64,000 nt of DNA. It comes from Streptomyces sp. B3I8. Its GTDB lineage: Bacteria > Actinomycetota > Actinomycetes > Streptomycetales > Streptomycetaceae. The notes beneath the pieces are model-generated. The model was given only the letters and a program-made list of their open reading frames with translations. It was not told the DNA's origin and searched no databases. The stretch lies in NCBI RefSeq assembly GCF_030816915.1, contig NZ_JAUSYN010000002.1, forward strand, positions 898,501 through 962,500, in the 5' to 3' direction. Both the position numbers and the translations under genes were made by a program. Shown one piece after another: positions 1-8,866 of the stretch (position 1 is its first letter; every line of letters begins with the position of its first letter).

Positions 1-2
1 CC

Positions 3-872
3 GAGAAGGTCCTGCCCGGTGCCGAGACCCCCTGGGTGGCGCTGGCCCACCTGGACGCGCACGGCACGCACATCGAGGGCGTGGAGGAGGTGCGGGTCTG
101 GCTGCAGGGTCTGATGGACGAGGCGATCGAGGCGCTGGACGGCACCCACTTCGAACTGGCCGAGCGGGTGCGCCGGGTGGAGTCCCGCATCGCCCCGGCC
201 GGGAGCGCGGCGGCCCCTTACTACACCGCGCCGTCCGCCGACTTCTCCCGGCCCGGGCGGACGTGGCTGCCGACGATGGGGCAGACCCGGTTCCCCGTCT
301 ACGACCTGGTCTCCACCTGGTACCACGAGGGGGTGCCGGGCCATCACCTCCAGCTCGCCCAGTGGGCGCACGTCGCCGAGGACCTCTCGCGCTACCAGGC
401 GACCATCGGCGGGGTGAGCGCCAACATGGAGGGGTGGGCGCTGTACGCGGAGCGGCTGATGGACGAGCTGGGGTTCCTCACCGACGCCGAGCGGCGGCTG
501 GGGTACCTGGACGCGCAGATGATGCGGGCGGCGCGGGTCATCGTCGACATCGGCATGCACCTGGAGCTGGACATCCCGGCGGACTCGCCGTTCCACCCGG
601 GTGAGCGGTGGACGCCGGAGCTGGCACAGGAGTTCTTCGGCGCGCACAGCAGCCGGCCGGCGGATTTCGTGGAGAGCGAGCTGACGCGGTACCTGTCGAT
701 GCCGGGGCAGGCGATCGGGTACAAGCTGGGCGAGCGGGCGTGGCTGCTGGGGCGGGAGGCGGCGCGGAAGCGGCGCGGGGACGCCTTCGATGCGAAGGCG
801 TGGCACATGGCCGCGTTGTCCCAGGGGGCGCTGGGGCTCGACGATCTGGTGGACGAGTTGTCGCGGTTGTGA
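3..872 (+). CDS. DUF885 family protein, 5' truncated by window edge
   Basis: The reading frame is open from the window edge, so the true start lies upstream and only about the last 289 residues are visible. The segment HEGVPGHH (about 275 codons after which the frame ends is not reached; it lies near nt 325-350) followed by NMEGWALYAERLMDELG near nt 423-470 is the hallmark of DUF885, a family with a zinc-peptidase-like HExxH-type signature. Family knowledge suggests a metallopeptidase-like fold, but the substrate is unknown. The stop TGA is at 870-872 and the gene converges on sbcC, which is on the other strand, with about 100 nt of GC-rich spacer holding a possible weak GGGGGCG/CGCCCCC hairpin. 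Confidence 0.85.
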   Translation, partial: EKVLPGAETPWVALAHLDAHGTHIEGVEEVRVWLQGLMDEAIEALDGTHFELAERVRRVESRIAPAGSAAAPYYTAPSADFSRPGRTWLPTMGQTRFPVYDLVSTWYHEGVPGHHLQLAQWAHVAEDLSRYQATIGGVSANMEGWALYAERLMDELGFLTDAERRLGYLDAQMMRAARVIVDIGMHLELDIPADSPFHPGERWTPELAQEFFGAHSSRPADFVESELTRYLSMPGQAIGYKLGERAWLLGREAARKRRGDAFDAKAWHMAALSQGALGLDDLVDELSRL

Positions 873-970
873 GGGGTGGGGGCGGCGCCGGGAGTTGTTT
901 CGCCCCCGCCGCCCCGTCCCCGGGGCTCCGCCTCCCGGACCCCCGAAACGATGCGCAGTCCCCCGCGCCC

Positions 971-3961
971 CTACAGGCCGCGGTGCCGCACCCTCGACCC
1001 CGTGCGGTCCTTCAGCACCTCCAGTTGGGCGTGCACCCGGCGGCGGAGGTCGGGGACGTGGCTGACGATGCCTACGCTGCGGTCGCGTTCACGCAGGGAG
1101 TCGAGGACGTCGAGGACCTCGTCCAGGGTCTGGTCGTCGAGGCTGCCGAAGCCCTCGTCGATGAAGAGGGTGTCCAGGCGCACTCCCCCGGCCTCGTCGG
1201 TGACGACGTCGGCGAGGCCGAGGGCCAGGGCGAGGGAGGCGAAGAACGTCTCGCCGCCCGAGAGAGTGGCGGTGTCGCGCTCGCGTCCGGTCCACGCGTC
1301 GACCACGTGCAGTCCGAGGCCGCTGCGGCCCCGCCCGGAGCGATCGTCGGAGTGGACCAGGGTGTAGCGCCCGGACGACATCCGCCCCAGCCGTACGGTC
1401 GCGGCGGCCGCCACCTGTTCGAGGCGGGCGGCGAGCACGTAGGACTCCAGCCGCATCTTGCGTTCGTTGTCGGCGGAGGTGCCGGCGGTGAGCGCGGCGA
1501 GGCGGGCCACCCGGTCGTAGGTGTCGCGCAGCGGGGCGAGCCGGCGCACCGCGGTGGTCGCGTGCGCGGAGAGCCGGTCGAGTTCGGCGCACCGCCGGGC
1601 CGCGGCGTCCCGTGCGGAGGCGGCCTGCTGGAGGCGTCGGCCGGCCTGCTCGGCGGCCCGCTCCGCGGACCCGACGTCGGCGGCCGGTCGGCGGGCGGCG
1701 GCCGCGGTCTCCGGTTCGGCGAGCACCGCGCGGACGGCGGCCTCCTCCTGCTGCCGGGCGTCGAGGCGCCGCTGCAGGGCGCGGTGGGCGTCGTCGCCGA
1801 GGAGTGCGGCGGCCGCTTCGGACGGGGTGTCGAACCCGGCCCGGAACGCGGCGTCGGCGAGGCGTGCGTCGGCGGTCTTCAGCCGCTGGGCGGTGTCGTC
1901 CGCGACGCGGGCCGCCTCGGCGGCCCGGGTGAGCCGCTCCACCTCGCGGTCCAGTTGGGCGGCGCGCGCGGCGACGCTTCCGGCGGTCCCGGCGGCGCGG
2001 TCCACTTCCTGTCGCAGCGCGGCCCGTTCGCGCTCCAACCCGTCCCGGCGCGAGACGCGGGCGGCGGCGCGCAGGGCGGCCCGCTGCCGGGCGGCGTCGC
2101 GCCGTTCGTGCTCCTGCCCGGCCCGGCGCAGCTCCTCCTGCGCGGGGTGCAGCGCGGAGGCGGCGTCGCGGGCCTGCGCGTAGCGGCGCTCCACCTCCTC
2201 GGCGAGTGCGGCCAGTTCGGTGACGGGGGCGTCCCCCGCCTCGGCGCCGGCGGCGGCGAGCGCCTCCCGTGCGGCGGCGTGCCGCCGTTCGTCCTCGGCG
2301 CGTTCCCCGTCGGCGCGGCGGTACTCCGCGAGCGCCCGTTCCTCGGTCTCGCGGTCGACGTGGCCGGCGTCCTTGCGGGCGGGGGCGGGGTGGTCGGTGG
2401 CGCCGCAGACCGCGCAGGGTTCGCCGGGGGCGAGGCCGGCGGCGAGTTCGGCGGCGATGCCCCGCAGTCGCTGTTCCTTCAGGGCGAGCCAGTCCTCGTG
2501 GGCGTGCGCGGCGCGTTCCCGGGAGGCGAGGGCGCGGACGGCGGCCTCCTCGGTGTCGCGGGCGAGCCGGTCGCGGAGCCGGGCTGCGCCGAGCCGGGCG
2601 CGGGCCGGTTCGCGCTGCACGGCGAGCTGTTCGGCCCGGGTGGCGGCCTCCTGCGCGGCGTCGATCCGGTTCTGGAGTTCCTCGCGGACCGTCTCCCAGT
2701 CGGCGAGCCAGCTCTCGGCGTCCCGGAGTTCCGCGTCGTCGGCGAGGTCCTCGCGGTCCAGCTCGCGCTGCTCGGCGAGGAGCGCGGTGAGCCGGTCCTC
2801 CGCGCGCCGGGCCGACTCCAGGCCGCCGCGTTCCTCGGCGGTCCGCCGGGAGGCGGCGGCGAGTCCGGAGGCGTCCAGTCCGGCGAGGGGTGCGGGCAGC
2901 GCTGCCCGGGCGTCGGCCTCCGCCCGTGCCGCGTGCGCGTGCTCGCGTTCCGCCGACTCCCTCAGGCCGAGGGCCGGGGCGACCAGCTCGGCCTTGCGGG
3001 CACGCTCCATCCGGGCCCGGTCCTGCTCGTGGGCGCCGGCATGCTCGTGGAGACGGGCGGCACGCTCCCGGGCGTCCGCGAACCGGCGCTGCAGTGCGGC
3101 CAGTTCGCGGGCCTCGTCCAGCGCACGACGGACGGTGGACGAGGCGGCCTCGGCGGCGGTGTGCGCGCACGTCGCGATCGTGAGCCGTTCCCGGGCCGTG
3201 GTGCGGGCGAGGGCGGCCCAGGTCAGCACGGCTTCGGCGAGCCCCGCGTCGCCGGGGGACAGCTCCGGCGGCGGCATGCCGTCGCCCGCCGCCTGCTGCA
3301 TGCGGTGGGCGTCGGCGAGCAGCGCGGCGTCCCCGTCGCGCACGTCGGCCTCGGCGGCGCGCCGGAGTTCGGCGAGCCGCTTCTCGACGTCGGCGAAACG
3401 ACGGGTGTCGAACAGCCGGCCGAGCAGCTTGCCGCGGGCCTCGGCGTCGGCGCGCAGGAACCGGGCGAAGTCGCCCTGGGGGAGCAGCACCACCTGGCAG
3501 AACTGCTCCCGGCTCATGCCGAGCAGCTGGGTGATCTCCTCACCTATCTCCTGGTGGGAGCGGCTGAGATCCTTCCACGCGGCGGCCGGGGTGTCGTACT
3601 CGCGCAGCCAGGACTGCGCCTTGTCGGTGGTCGTGCCCGTGCCGCGTTTCTTGGGGCGGGCCCAGGGCGGCTGCCGGGTGATCTCCAGGCGGCGGCCGGC
3701 GACGGTGAGGTCGAGCCGTACCTCGGTGCGGGTGCCGGGCGGGGCGTGGTCGCTGCGCAGGGTGAGGCCCTGTCCGCTCTGCCGGGCGCCGGGCACGGCC
3801 CCGTAGAGCGCGTAGCAGACGGCGTCCAGGACGGAGGTCTTGCCGGCACCGGTCGGTCCGTGCAGCAGGAAGAGCCCGGCGGCCGACAGGGCGTCGAAGT
3901 CGATGCTCTGGGTGTCGCCGAAGGGCCCGAAGGCCGTGATGTCCAGCCGGTGCAGCCTCAT
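971..3961 (-). CDS. sbcC: Exonuclease SbcCD subunit SbcC (SMC-like ATPase)
   Basis: A 996-aa SMC/Rad50-type ATPase that with SbcD forms a nuclease cleaving DNA hairpins and processing ends in the cytoplasm. The Walker A GPTGAGKT is at residues 35-42, a long coiled coil follows, the zinc-hook CxxC (CAVC) is near residue 516, and the ABC signature LSGGE and Walker B LDTLFIDEGFGSLD lie near residue 900 and beyond. Family members are usually about 1000 aa. The reading frame is open well upstream, but the ATG at 3961 is chosen because it is preceded by a GGAGGGGGAG ribosome binding site and begins with the conserved MRLHRLDITAFGPF. It lies 70 nt after sbcD on the same strand, so the two are likely co-transcribed. 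Confidence 0.95.
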   Translation of the reverse strand: MRLHRLDITAFGPFGDTQSIDFDALSAAGLFLLHGPTGAGKTSVLDAVCYALYGAVPGARQSGQGLTLRSDHAPPGTRTEVRLDLTVAGRRLEITRQPPWARPKKRGTGTTTDKAQSWLREYDTPAAAWKDLSRSHQEIGEEITQLLGMSREQFCQVVLLPQGDFARFLRADAEARGKLLGRLFDTRRFADVEKRLAELRRAAEADVRDGDAALLADAHRMQQAAGDGMPPPELSPGDAGLAEAVLTWAALARTTARERLTIATCAHTAAEAASSTVRRALDEARELAALQRRFADARERAARLHEHAGAHEQDRARMERARKAELVAPALGLRESAEREHAHAARAEADARAALPAPLAGLDASGLAAASRRTAEERGGLESARRAEDRLTALLAEQRELDREDLADDAELRDAESWLADWETVREELQNRIDAAQEAATRAEQLAVQREPARARLGAARLRDRLARDTEEAAVRALASRERAAHAHEDWLALKEQRLRGIAAELAAGLAPGEPCAVCGATDHPAPARKDAGHVDRETEERALAEYRRADGERAEDERRHAAAREALAAAGAEAGDAPVTELAALAEEVERRYAQARDAASALHPAQEELRRAGQEHERRDAARQRAALRAAARVSRRDGLERERAALRQEVDRAAGTAGSVAARAAQLDREVERLTRAAEAARVADDTAQRLKTADARLADAAFRAGFDTPSEAAAALLGDDAHRALQRRLDARQQEEAAVRAVLAEPETAAAARRPAADVGSAERAAEQAGRRLQQAASARDAAARRCAELDRLSAHATTAVRRLAPLRDTYDRVARLAALTAGTSADNERKMRLESYVLAARLEQVAAAATVRLGRMSSGRYTLVHSDDRSGRGRSGLGLHVVDAWTGRERDTATLSGGETFFASLALALGLADVVTDEAGGVRLDTLFIDEGFGSLDDQTLDEVLDVLDSLRERDRSVGIVSHVPDLRRRVHAQLEVLKDRTGSRVRHRGL

Positions 3962-4031
3962 CGGCTCCCCCTCCCCCGTGACGCCGGTGCCGGTGTCGCT
4001 GCCGTGTCGGTGCCCGTGTCCGCCCTGCCGG

Positions 4032-5195
4032 TCACGGGGCGGTCTCCCGGGTCCCGGCGTCCGCGCGTACGGCGTCGAAGGCGTCCTGGAGGACGAGGCG
4101 CTCACGGTCGTCGGGGGCGGCCCCGCGCACATGGGCCACGAAGTCCTCCGCGACCTGATGGTCGGAGCGGCCGGCCAGCCGGCGGGCGTAGCTGAGGCCG
4201 GGCTCCTCGGGGGCGCGGTCCGGGTCGAAGACCAGGCTGAGGGTGTGCGGGAAGCGCTCGATGAGCCGGGCCATGGGCTCGGCGGGCCGAACCGGGTCGG
4301 TGAGGGTGGCCTCCACCCACGCCTCCTGGTGCTGGGCCTGCTCCGCGCCGGTGAGCAGGTCCTCCAGGCGGCCCCGGATCCGGGCGAGCGGGCGCGGGAC
4401 GGGACAGTCGACGCGCTCGGCGGTGACCGTTCCGTCCGCGCCGAGGTCGACCAGCCACATGCTCTTGCGGTGGCTCGCCTCGGAGAAGGAGTACGGCAGC
4501 GGGGAGCCGGAGTAGCGGACCCGTTCGGTGAGCGTCTGGCTGCCGTGCAGATGGCCGAGGGCCACGTAGTCGACGCCGTCGAAGACGCCGGCGGGTACCG
4601 AGGCGACGCCGCCGACGGTGATGTCCCGCTCGCTGTCGCTGGCCTCGCCGCCGGTGACGAACGCGTGGGCGAGGACGACGGAGCGGGTGCCGGCGGGGCG
4701 GTCGGCGAGATCGGCGCGGACCCGGTCCATCGCGGCGGCGAGCACCTGTTCGTGGCCGGCCCTCTCCACCCCGAACCGCTCGCGGACCAGGGCGGGTTCG
4801 AGGTAGGGCAGGCCGTAGAAGGCGACGTCCCCGTGGGCATCGGCGAGGACGACCGGGGTGCCGCAGGCGGCGGGGTCGGTGCGCAGATGTATGCCGGCGC
4901 GGTCGATCAGCCCGGCGCCGACGCCGAGACGGCGGGCCGAGTCGTGGTTCCCGGAGATCATCACCGTGGGCACGCCGGCCTCGGCGAGGCGGTGCAGGGC
5001 GTCGTCGAACAACTCCACGGCGGCCAGTGGGGGCACCGCCCGGTCGTACACGTCCCCCGAGACGACCACCGCGTCGACCTCGCGCACGCGCACGGTCTCG
5101 ACCAGGTGCGCGATGAACCCGGCCTGGGCATCGAGCATGTTCACCCGGTGGAACGACCGGCCGAGATGCCAGTCGGACGTGTGCAGAAGCCTCAT
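4032..5195 (-). CDS. sbcD: Exonuclease SbcCD subunit SbcD (Mre11-like nuclease)
   Basis: A 387-aa calcineurin-like metallophosphoesterase, the nuclease subunit of SbcCD. Metal-binding motifs occur in the expected order: DWHLGR at residues 8-13, GDVYDR near 52, GNHDS near 88, then HAFVTGG and LGHLHGS. The ATG at 5195 opens the conserved MRLLHTSDWH; the frame is open further upstream but that segment has no family similarity. The gene is upstream of sbcC on the same strand. Confidence 0.95.
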   Translation of the reverse strand: MRLLHTSDWHLGRSFHRVNMLDAQAGFIAHLVETVRVREVDAVVVSGDVYDRAVPPLAAVELFDDALHRLAEAGVPTVMISGNHDSARRLGVGAGLIDRAGIHLRTDPAACGTPVVLADAHGDVAFYGLPYLEPALVRERFGVERAGHEQVLAAAMDRVRADLADRPAGTRSVVLAHAFVTGGEASDSERDITVGGVASVPAGVFDGVDYVALGHLHGSQTLTERVRYSGSPLPYSFSEASHRKSMWLVDLGADGTVTAERVDCPVPRPLARIRGRLEDLLTGAEQAQHQEAWVEATLTDPVRPAEPMARLIERFPHTLSLVFDPDRAPEEPGLSYARRLAGRSDHQVAEDFVAHVRGAAPDDRERLVLQDAFDAVRADAGTRETAP

Positions 5196-5335
5196 GATCC
5201 CCGAGACTAACGGCAGGGTACGACAACGCGGGCGGCTACTCCCGTATCGGCCCGATATGCCCGACTCTCGAGCCACTTCCTCCCCAGGCACCCCCAATGC
5301 ACCGCGCCCGCGCCCACTTTGTCCCGTTCCGCGGC

Positions 5336-5962
5336 TCACATGGTGCCGTAGACCTCTCCGCCCAGCTCCAGGCGGGCGGTTCCCGCGGTGAGGTCGGCGA
5401 GCCGGGCGCGGAACGCGTCCACCTCGGCGTCCGGCAGCCCGATCTCCAGGGCGACCGCCTCCCCGTAACGGACGTCGCGCACCTCGCGCCCCATGGTCCG
5501 CAGCTCGTTCTGCACCTTGCCGGCGCGCTGGTGGTCGACGGTGACGGTGGCGAGCCGGAAGCGCCGGCGGGTGACCGTGCCGAGTGCGTCCAGGGCCTCG
5601 CCGACGGCGCCGCCGTAGGCGCGGATCAGTCCGCCCGCGCCGAGCTTGACACCGCCGAAGTACCGGGTGACGACGGCGACGGTGTACCGCATGTCGCGGC
5701 GCAGCAGCATCTGCAGCATGGGGACGCCCGCGGTGCCGCCCGGTTCGCCGTCGTCGCTCGCCCGCTGCACGGAGGCGTCGGCGCCGATGACGTACGCGAA
5801 GCAGTTGTGCGTGGCGGCGGCGTGCTCCCCGCGGACGGCGGCGACGAAGTCCTGCGCCTGCCGCTCGGTGGCCGCGGGGGCGAGGGCGCACAGGAAACGC
5901 GAGCGGTTGATCTCGGTCTCGTGCACGCCGGCGTGGGCGATCGTGCGGTACTCGTCCTGCAT
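5336..5962 (-). CDS. YigZ/IMPACT family protein
   Basis: A 208-aa protein of the YigZ (UPF0029, IMPACT N-terminal) family. Recognisable conserved stretches are EINRSRFLC near the N terminus, the DDGEPGGTAGVPML segment in the middle and VTRYFGGVKLGAGGLIRAY, followed by a C-terminal ferredoxin-like DUF1949-type domain. The family is ubiquitous and its biochemical role in bacteria is not settled; the eukaryotic relative IMPACT modulates Gcn2 signalling. It sits 140 nt beyond the sbcD start on the same strand. Confidence 0.9.
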   Translation of the reverse strand: MQDEYRTIAHAGVHETEINRSRFLCALAPAATERQAQDFVAAVRGEHAAATHNCFAYVIGADASVQRASDDGEPGGTAGVPMLQMLLRRDMRYTVAVVTRYFGGVKLGAGGLIRAYGGAVGEALDALGTVTRRRFRLATVTVDHQRAGKVQNELRTMGREVRDVRYGEAVALEIGLPDAEVDAFRARLADLTAGTARLELGGEVYGTM

Positions 5963-6042
5963 ACGGGCAGCCTATGCGCCGGCCGTGCGGCACCGTCCGG
6001 GGCACCTCGGGCACCCCGCCGCGGCGGGGCCGGGCGGCGGTG

Positions 6043-6792
6043 TCAGTACCGGGTGCCGATCTCCCGGGTCAGCTCCAGGCCGAACAGCCGGTCGGCGTAG
6101 GCGTAGGACTCGAAGCGGGCGCCCGGCGGCACGGCCCCGTCCCTCTCACCCGCCCCGCCCTTCCGGCCCGCCTCACTCGTCACGCCCGCCTCGCCCGCCT
6201 CCAGGCTTCGCAGCACGTCGAGGGCGGCGGGCAGGTCGAGATCGTCCTCCCAGGCGGCCCGCAGTCGTCCGCGTACCTCGTCGGGGACGGGGCGGGAGGG
6301 ATGTTCCGCCCAGCCCGCGACCGACCGGCGCCACCGGGCCAGCGTCCGTGCCGCCTCGGCCAGGGCCCCGGCGTCCGGGGCGGCGGGCAGCCGGCGGGGG
6401 CGGGCCAGCAGCACGAGGCGCAGGGCGGTGGGGTCCGCGGTGCCGGACGGGTCGTCGGACGGGTCGTCGGACGGGGCCACCTCCAGGTGCGGCCCGTCCT
6501 CGGGGGCCGGCCGGCCGGGGCCGCGCACATGCAGGACGCGTCCGCCGGGCGGGGCCTCCGGCTCGGCGCGGCGGATGCCGAGCGCGTCGGCCCGGGCCCG
6601 CAGGTCCGGACCGACGCGGGCGACGGTGAGGCAGGGGCTGCCGTCGAGGTCCAGGGCACGCGCCAGCACGTCCGCCACGAGCAGCAGCCGCAGGGCGGTG
6701 GTGTCCTCGCCCACCGGGTGGACGTGGACGCGGGTCAGCCCGCGGGGGAGGTCGATGGGTTCGCCGCTCCGGGCGTCGGTGATACGCAGCAC
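6043..6792 (-). CDS. Hypothetical protein resembling a degenerate cysteinyl-tRNA synthetase
   Basis: A 249-aa protein. The N terminus (LRITDARSGEPIDLPRG) resembles the start of class I CysRS/MshC proteins, and the segment RAAWEDDLDLPAALDVLRSLE near residue 185 resembles the DDLxxPxAL region that follows the CysRS catalytic core; the end (YADRLFGLEL) also fits CysRS. I do not see the HIGH or KMSKS motifs or a zinc-ligand cysteine set, and at 249 aa it is about half the length of a CysRS. It is therefore most likely a catalytically inactive relic or a repurposed paralogue. The function is unknown. It is divergent from the CoA-binding protein gene, about 100 nt away. Confidence 0.7.
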   Translation of the reverse strand: MLRITDARSGEPIDLPRGLTRVHVHPVGEDTTALRLLLVADVLARALDLDGSPCLTVARVGPDLRARADALGIRRAEPEAPPGGRVLHVRGPGRPAPEDGPHLEVAPSDDPSDDPSGTADPTALRLVLLARPRRLPAAPDAGALAEAARTLARWRRSVAGWAEHPSRPVPDEVRGRLRAAWEDDLDLPAALDVLRSLEAGEAGVTSEAGRKGGAGERDGAVPPGARFESYAYADRLFGLELTREIGTRY

Positions 6793-6894
6793 GCTGCGAA
6801 GCGTAGGCCCGGGAATCCCGTCACGCTCCCCGTCGTTGCGCGTGACGGGCGTGTCCTCGTGTCACGCACCGGTCCGACGGCGAAGGAGTCCCAC

Positions 6895-7302
6895 GTGTAC
6901 GGCGACAGCGCGACCATCCGCACGATCCTCACGGAGCTGGGCGACACCTGGGCGGTCGTCGGCCTGTCGACCAATCCGAACCGGGCGGCGTACGGCGTCG
7001 CCGGGGTCCTGCAACGGTTCGGCAAGCGGATCGTGCCGGTGCATCCCAAGGCCGAGGCGGTCCACGGCGAGCCGGGCTATCCCTCGCTGGAGGCGATCCC
7101 GTTCCCGGTGGACGTGGTGGACGTGTTCGTCAACAGCGAGCTGGCGGGTCCGGTGGCCGATCAGGCGGTCACGATCGGGGCCAAGGCGGTCTGGTTCCAG
7201 CTCGGCGTGATCGACGAGGAGGCGTACGCGCGCACCCGCTCGGCGGGCCTGGAGATGGTGATGGACCGCTGCCCGGCCATCGAGATCCCGCGGCTCGTCT
7301 GA
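6895..7302 (+). CDS. CoA-binding domain protein (YccU-like)
   Basis: A 135-aa single-domain Rossmann protein of the CoA-binding family (as in succinyl-CoA synthetase alpha N-terminal domains). Recognisable features are WAVVGLSTNPNRAAYGVA near the N terminus, the VNPK-equivalent VPVHPKAE, YPSLEAIP, and AVWFQLGVIDEEA near the end. The GTG at 6895 is selected because AAGGAG lies 7 nt upstream; the frame is open further upstream through the neighbouring gene region on the other strand. It ends 20 nt before the convergent CDF gene. Confidence 0.88.
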   Translation: MYGDSATIRTILTELGDTWAVVGLSTNPNRAAYGVAGVLQRFGKRIVPVHPKAEAVHGEPGYPSLEAIPFPVDVVDVFVNSELAGPVADQAVTIGAKAVWFQLGVIDEEAYARTRSAGLEMVMDRCPAIEIPRLV

Positions 7303-7322
7303 ACTCCCGCCGCCGTCGTCGC

Positions 7323-8567
7323 TCAGTGGGGGTGGGGTCCGTCCCGGTGGACCGGCCCGTGCGCCCGCTCGCAGTGCGGGCCGCGCGGCGGGGCGGTGCC
7401 GGCGGAATCGGCGGTGGCGGCGGTGTCGCCGGGCAGCGCCACCTGGAGCAGCCGTTCGGGGGCGTGGTCGACCTGGAGCGTGGTGTGCGTGATGGCGTAC
7501 TCCCCCTGCAGCACCTTCTCCAGATCGCGCCGCACCTCGTGGCACTCGCCGCCCGGCTCCACCAGGACGTGCGCCGACAGTGCGGCCTGGCCCGAGGTGA
7601 TCTGCCAGACGTGCAGGTCGTGCACCTCCACGACGCCCGACCGGCCGGCCAGGCGGTCGCCCAGCACGTCCGGGTCGACGTCGGTGGGCGCGGCCTCCAG
7701 GAAGATGCGCCCGGAGTCGCGCAACAGCCCATAGGCCGCCCTGACCATGAGGGCGACGACGACGAGCGTGGCCAGCGCGTCGGCCCGGGCGAAGCCGGTC
7801 AGCACGACGACGAGCGCGGCGACGGCGGTGCCGATGAAGGCGAACAGGTCGTTGAGGACGTGCTGGTAGGCGCCCTCGACATTGAGCGAGGTGCGGTTGG
7901 CCCGGGACAGGCACCAGGTGGCGGCCACGTTGACGGCGATGCCGACCAGCGCGGTGACCAGCATCAGTCCGCCCTCGACCGCCGGCGGGGAGATGAGCCG
8001 GCGCACCGCCTCGTAGGCCAGCCAGGCCCCCAGGATCAGCAGGGTCAGGCCGTTGACCTGGGCGGACAGGATCTCCGCACGTTTGAGCCCGTAGGTGTAG
8101 CCGCCCTGTGCCGGCCGCGCGGCCAGCCGCATGGCGACCAGGGCGAGCACGATGGACGCGGCGTCGGTGAGCATGTGGGCCGCGTCGGAGAGCAGGGCCA
8201 GCGAGCCGGCGAGGAGGCCGACGACGACCTCCGCGGCCATGAAGACGGTGATCAGGACGAGCGCGGCCCCCAGCCAGCGGCGGTCGGCGTCGGCGGACAC
8301 ACCGTGCGAGTGACCGCCGTGACCGCCGTGACCGCCATGACCGGCGTGACTGTCGGGACCGGAGGCCTCGGCGTGGGCGGAACGACTGAGGTGACTTGAG
8401 TTACCCGTGTGACTCATATGACTCGTGTGAGTGATGTGACTCGTGTGACCGGCGAACGTGTCGTCCGTACCGGGCGCGGGGCGCCGCCCCGTGCCGCGGG
8501 CGCGCGTGCGGTCGTCGCCGTGGTCGCGCCTCTGGTCGTCGTCGTGCCGGTGGTCGTGGTCGCTCAT
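7323..8567 (-). CDS. Cation diffusion facilitator (CDF) metal exporter with His-rich N terminus
   Basis: A 414-aa membrane transporter of the CDF/ZnT family, expected to export Zn(II) or a similar divalent cation by proton antiport. The first 120 residues are unusually rich in His/Asp, including short repeats of the type HTSHxTHTSHMSHTG and HGGHGGHGGHSHG, then six membrane helices follow. Zinc-site motifs are visible: SDAAHMLTD in helix II and HVLNDLFAF in helix V, with the CDF cytoplasmic domain (EVHDLHVW) and a further His-rich tail. The ATG at 8567 follows a GGGGGAAGG ribosome binding site; the frame runs open to 8747 without family similarity. Confidence 0.92.
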   Translation of the reverse strand: MSDHDHRHDDDQRRDHGDDRTRARGTGRRPAPGTDDTFAGHTSHITHTSHMSHTGNSSHLSRSAHAEASGPDSHAGHGGHGGHGGHSHGVSADADRRWLGAALVLITVFMAAEVVVGLLAGSLALLSDAAHMLTDAASIVLALVAMRLAARPAQGGYTYGLKRAEILSAQVNGLTLLILGAWLAYEAVRRLISPPAVEGGLMLVTALVGIAVNVAATWCLSRANRTSLNVEGAYQHVLNDLFAFIGTAVAALVVVLTGFARADALATLVVVALMVRAAYGLLRDSGRIFLEAAPTDVDPDVLGDRLAGRSGVVEVHDLHVWQITSGQAALSAHVLVEPGGECHEVRRDLEKVLQGEYAITHTTLQVDHAPERLLQVALPGDTAATADSAGTAPPRGPHCERAHGPVHRDGPHPH

Positions 8568-8866
8568 GTCGGATGCCTTCCCCCATTGCCGCGGACGCGT
8601 CGCACCCGGCCAGGGTGCGGTGCTCCGACTGCCACGCCCGGGTCCGGCGGCGACCGCCTCACCCGGACACCGCAGTGGGTGCCCCGGACGAAAGTCAAAC
8701 GCATCGGCGCACGGAACGGCAAAGGCTGCACCGGTGACCGTTGTCATCTCCGATCCCCACGGCTCCCACCTGCGACGATGCCGCCCACCGTGCGGGCCGC
8801 CCGGGGACGGCCGTCAGCGGAGGACCACACGGTGGGCCGTCGGCGGGCGGCCCGCACGGGGGTCCG

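Noticed and set aside
608..4195. Very long plus-strand open frame (1195 codons) opposite sbcC
   Set aside because: It is Gly/Arg/Val-rich without any family motif, and the minus strand carries a complete SbcC with Walker motifs and zinc hook; it is an artefact of high GC.
8700..8760. A possible Zur-type site upstream of the CDF gene (TGACAACGGTCA)
   Set aside because: Only a partial match to the TGANAATNATTNTCA consensus; not strong enough to call.
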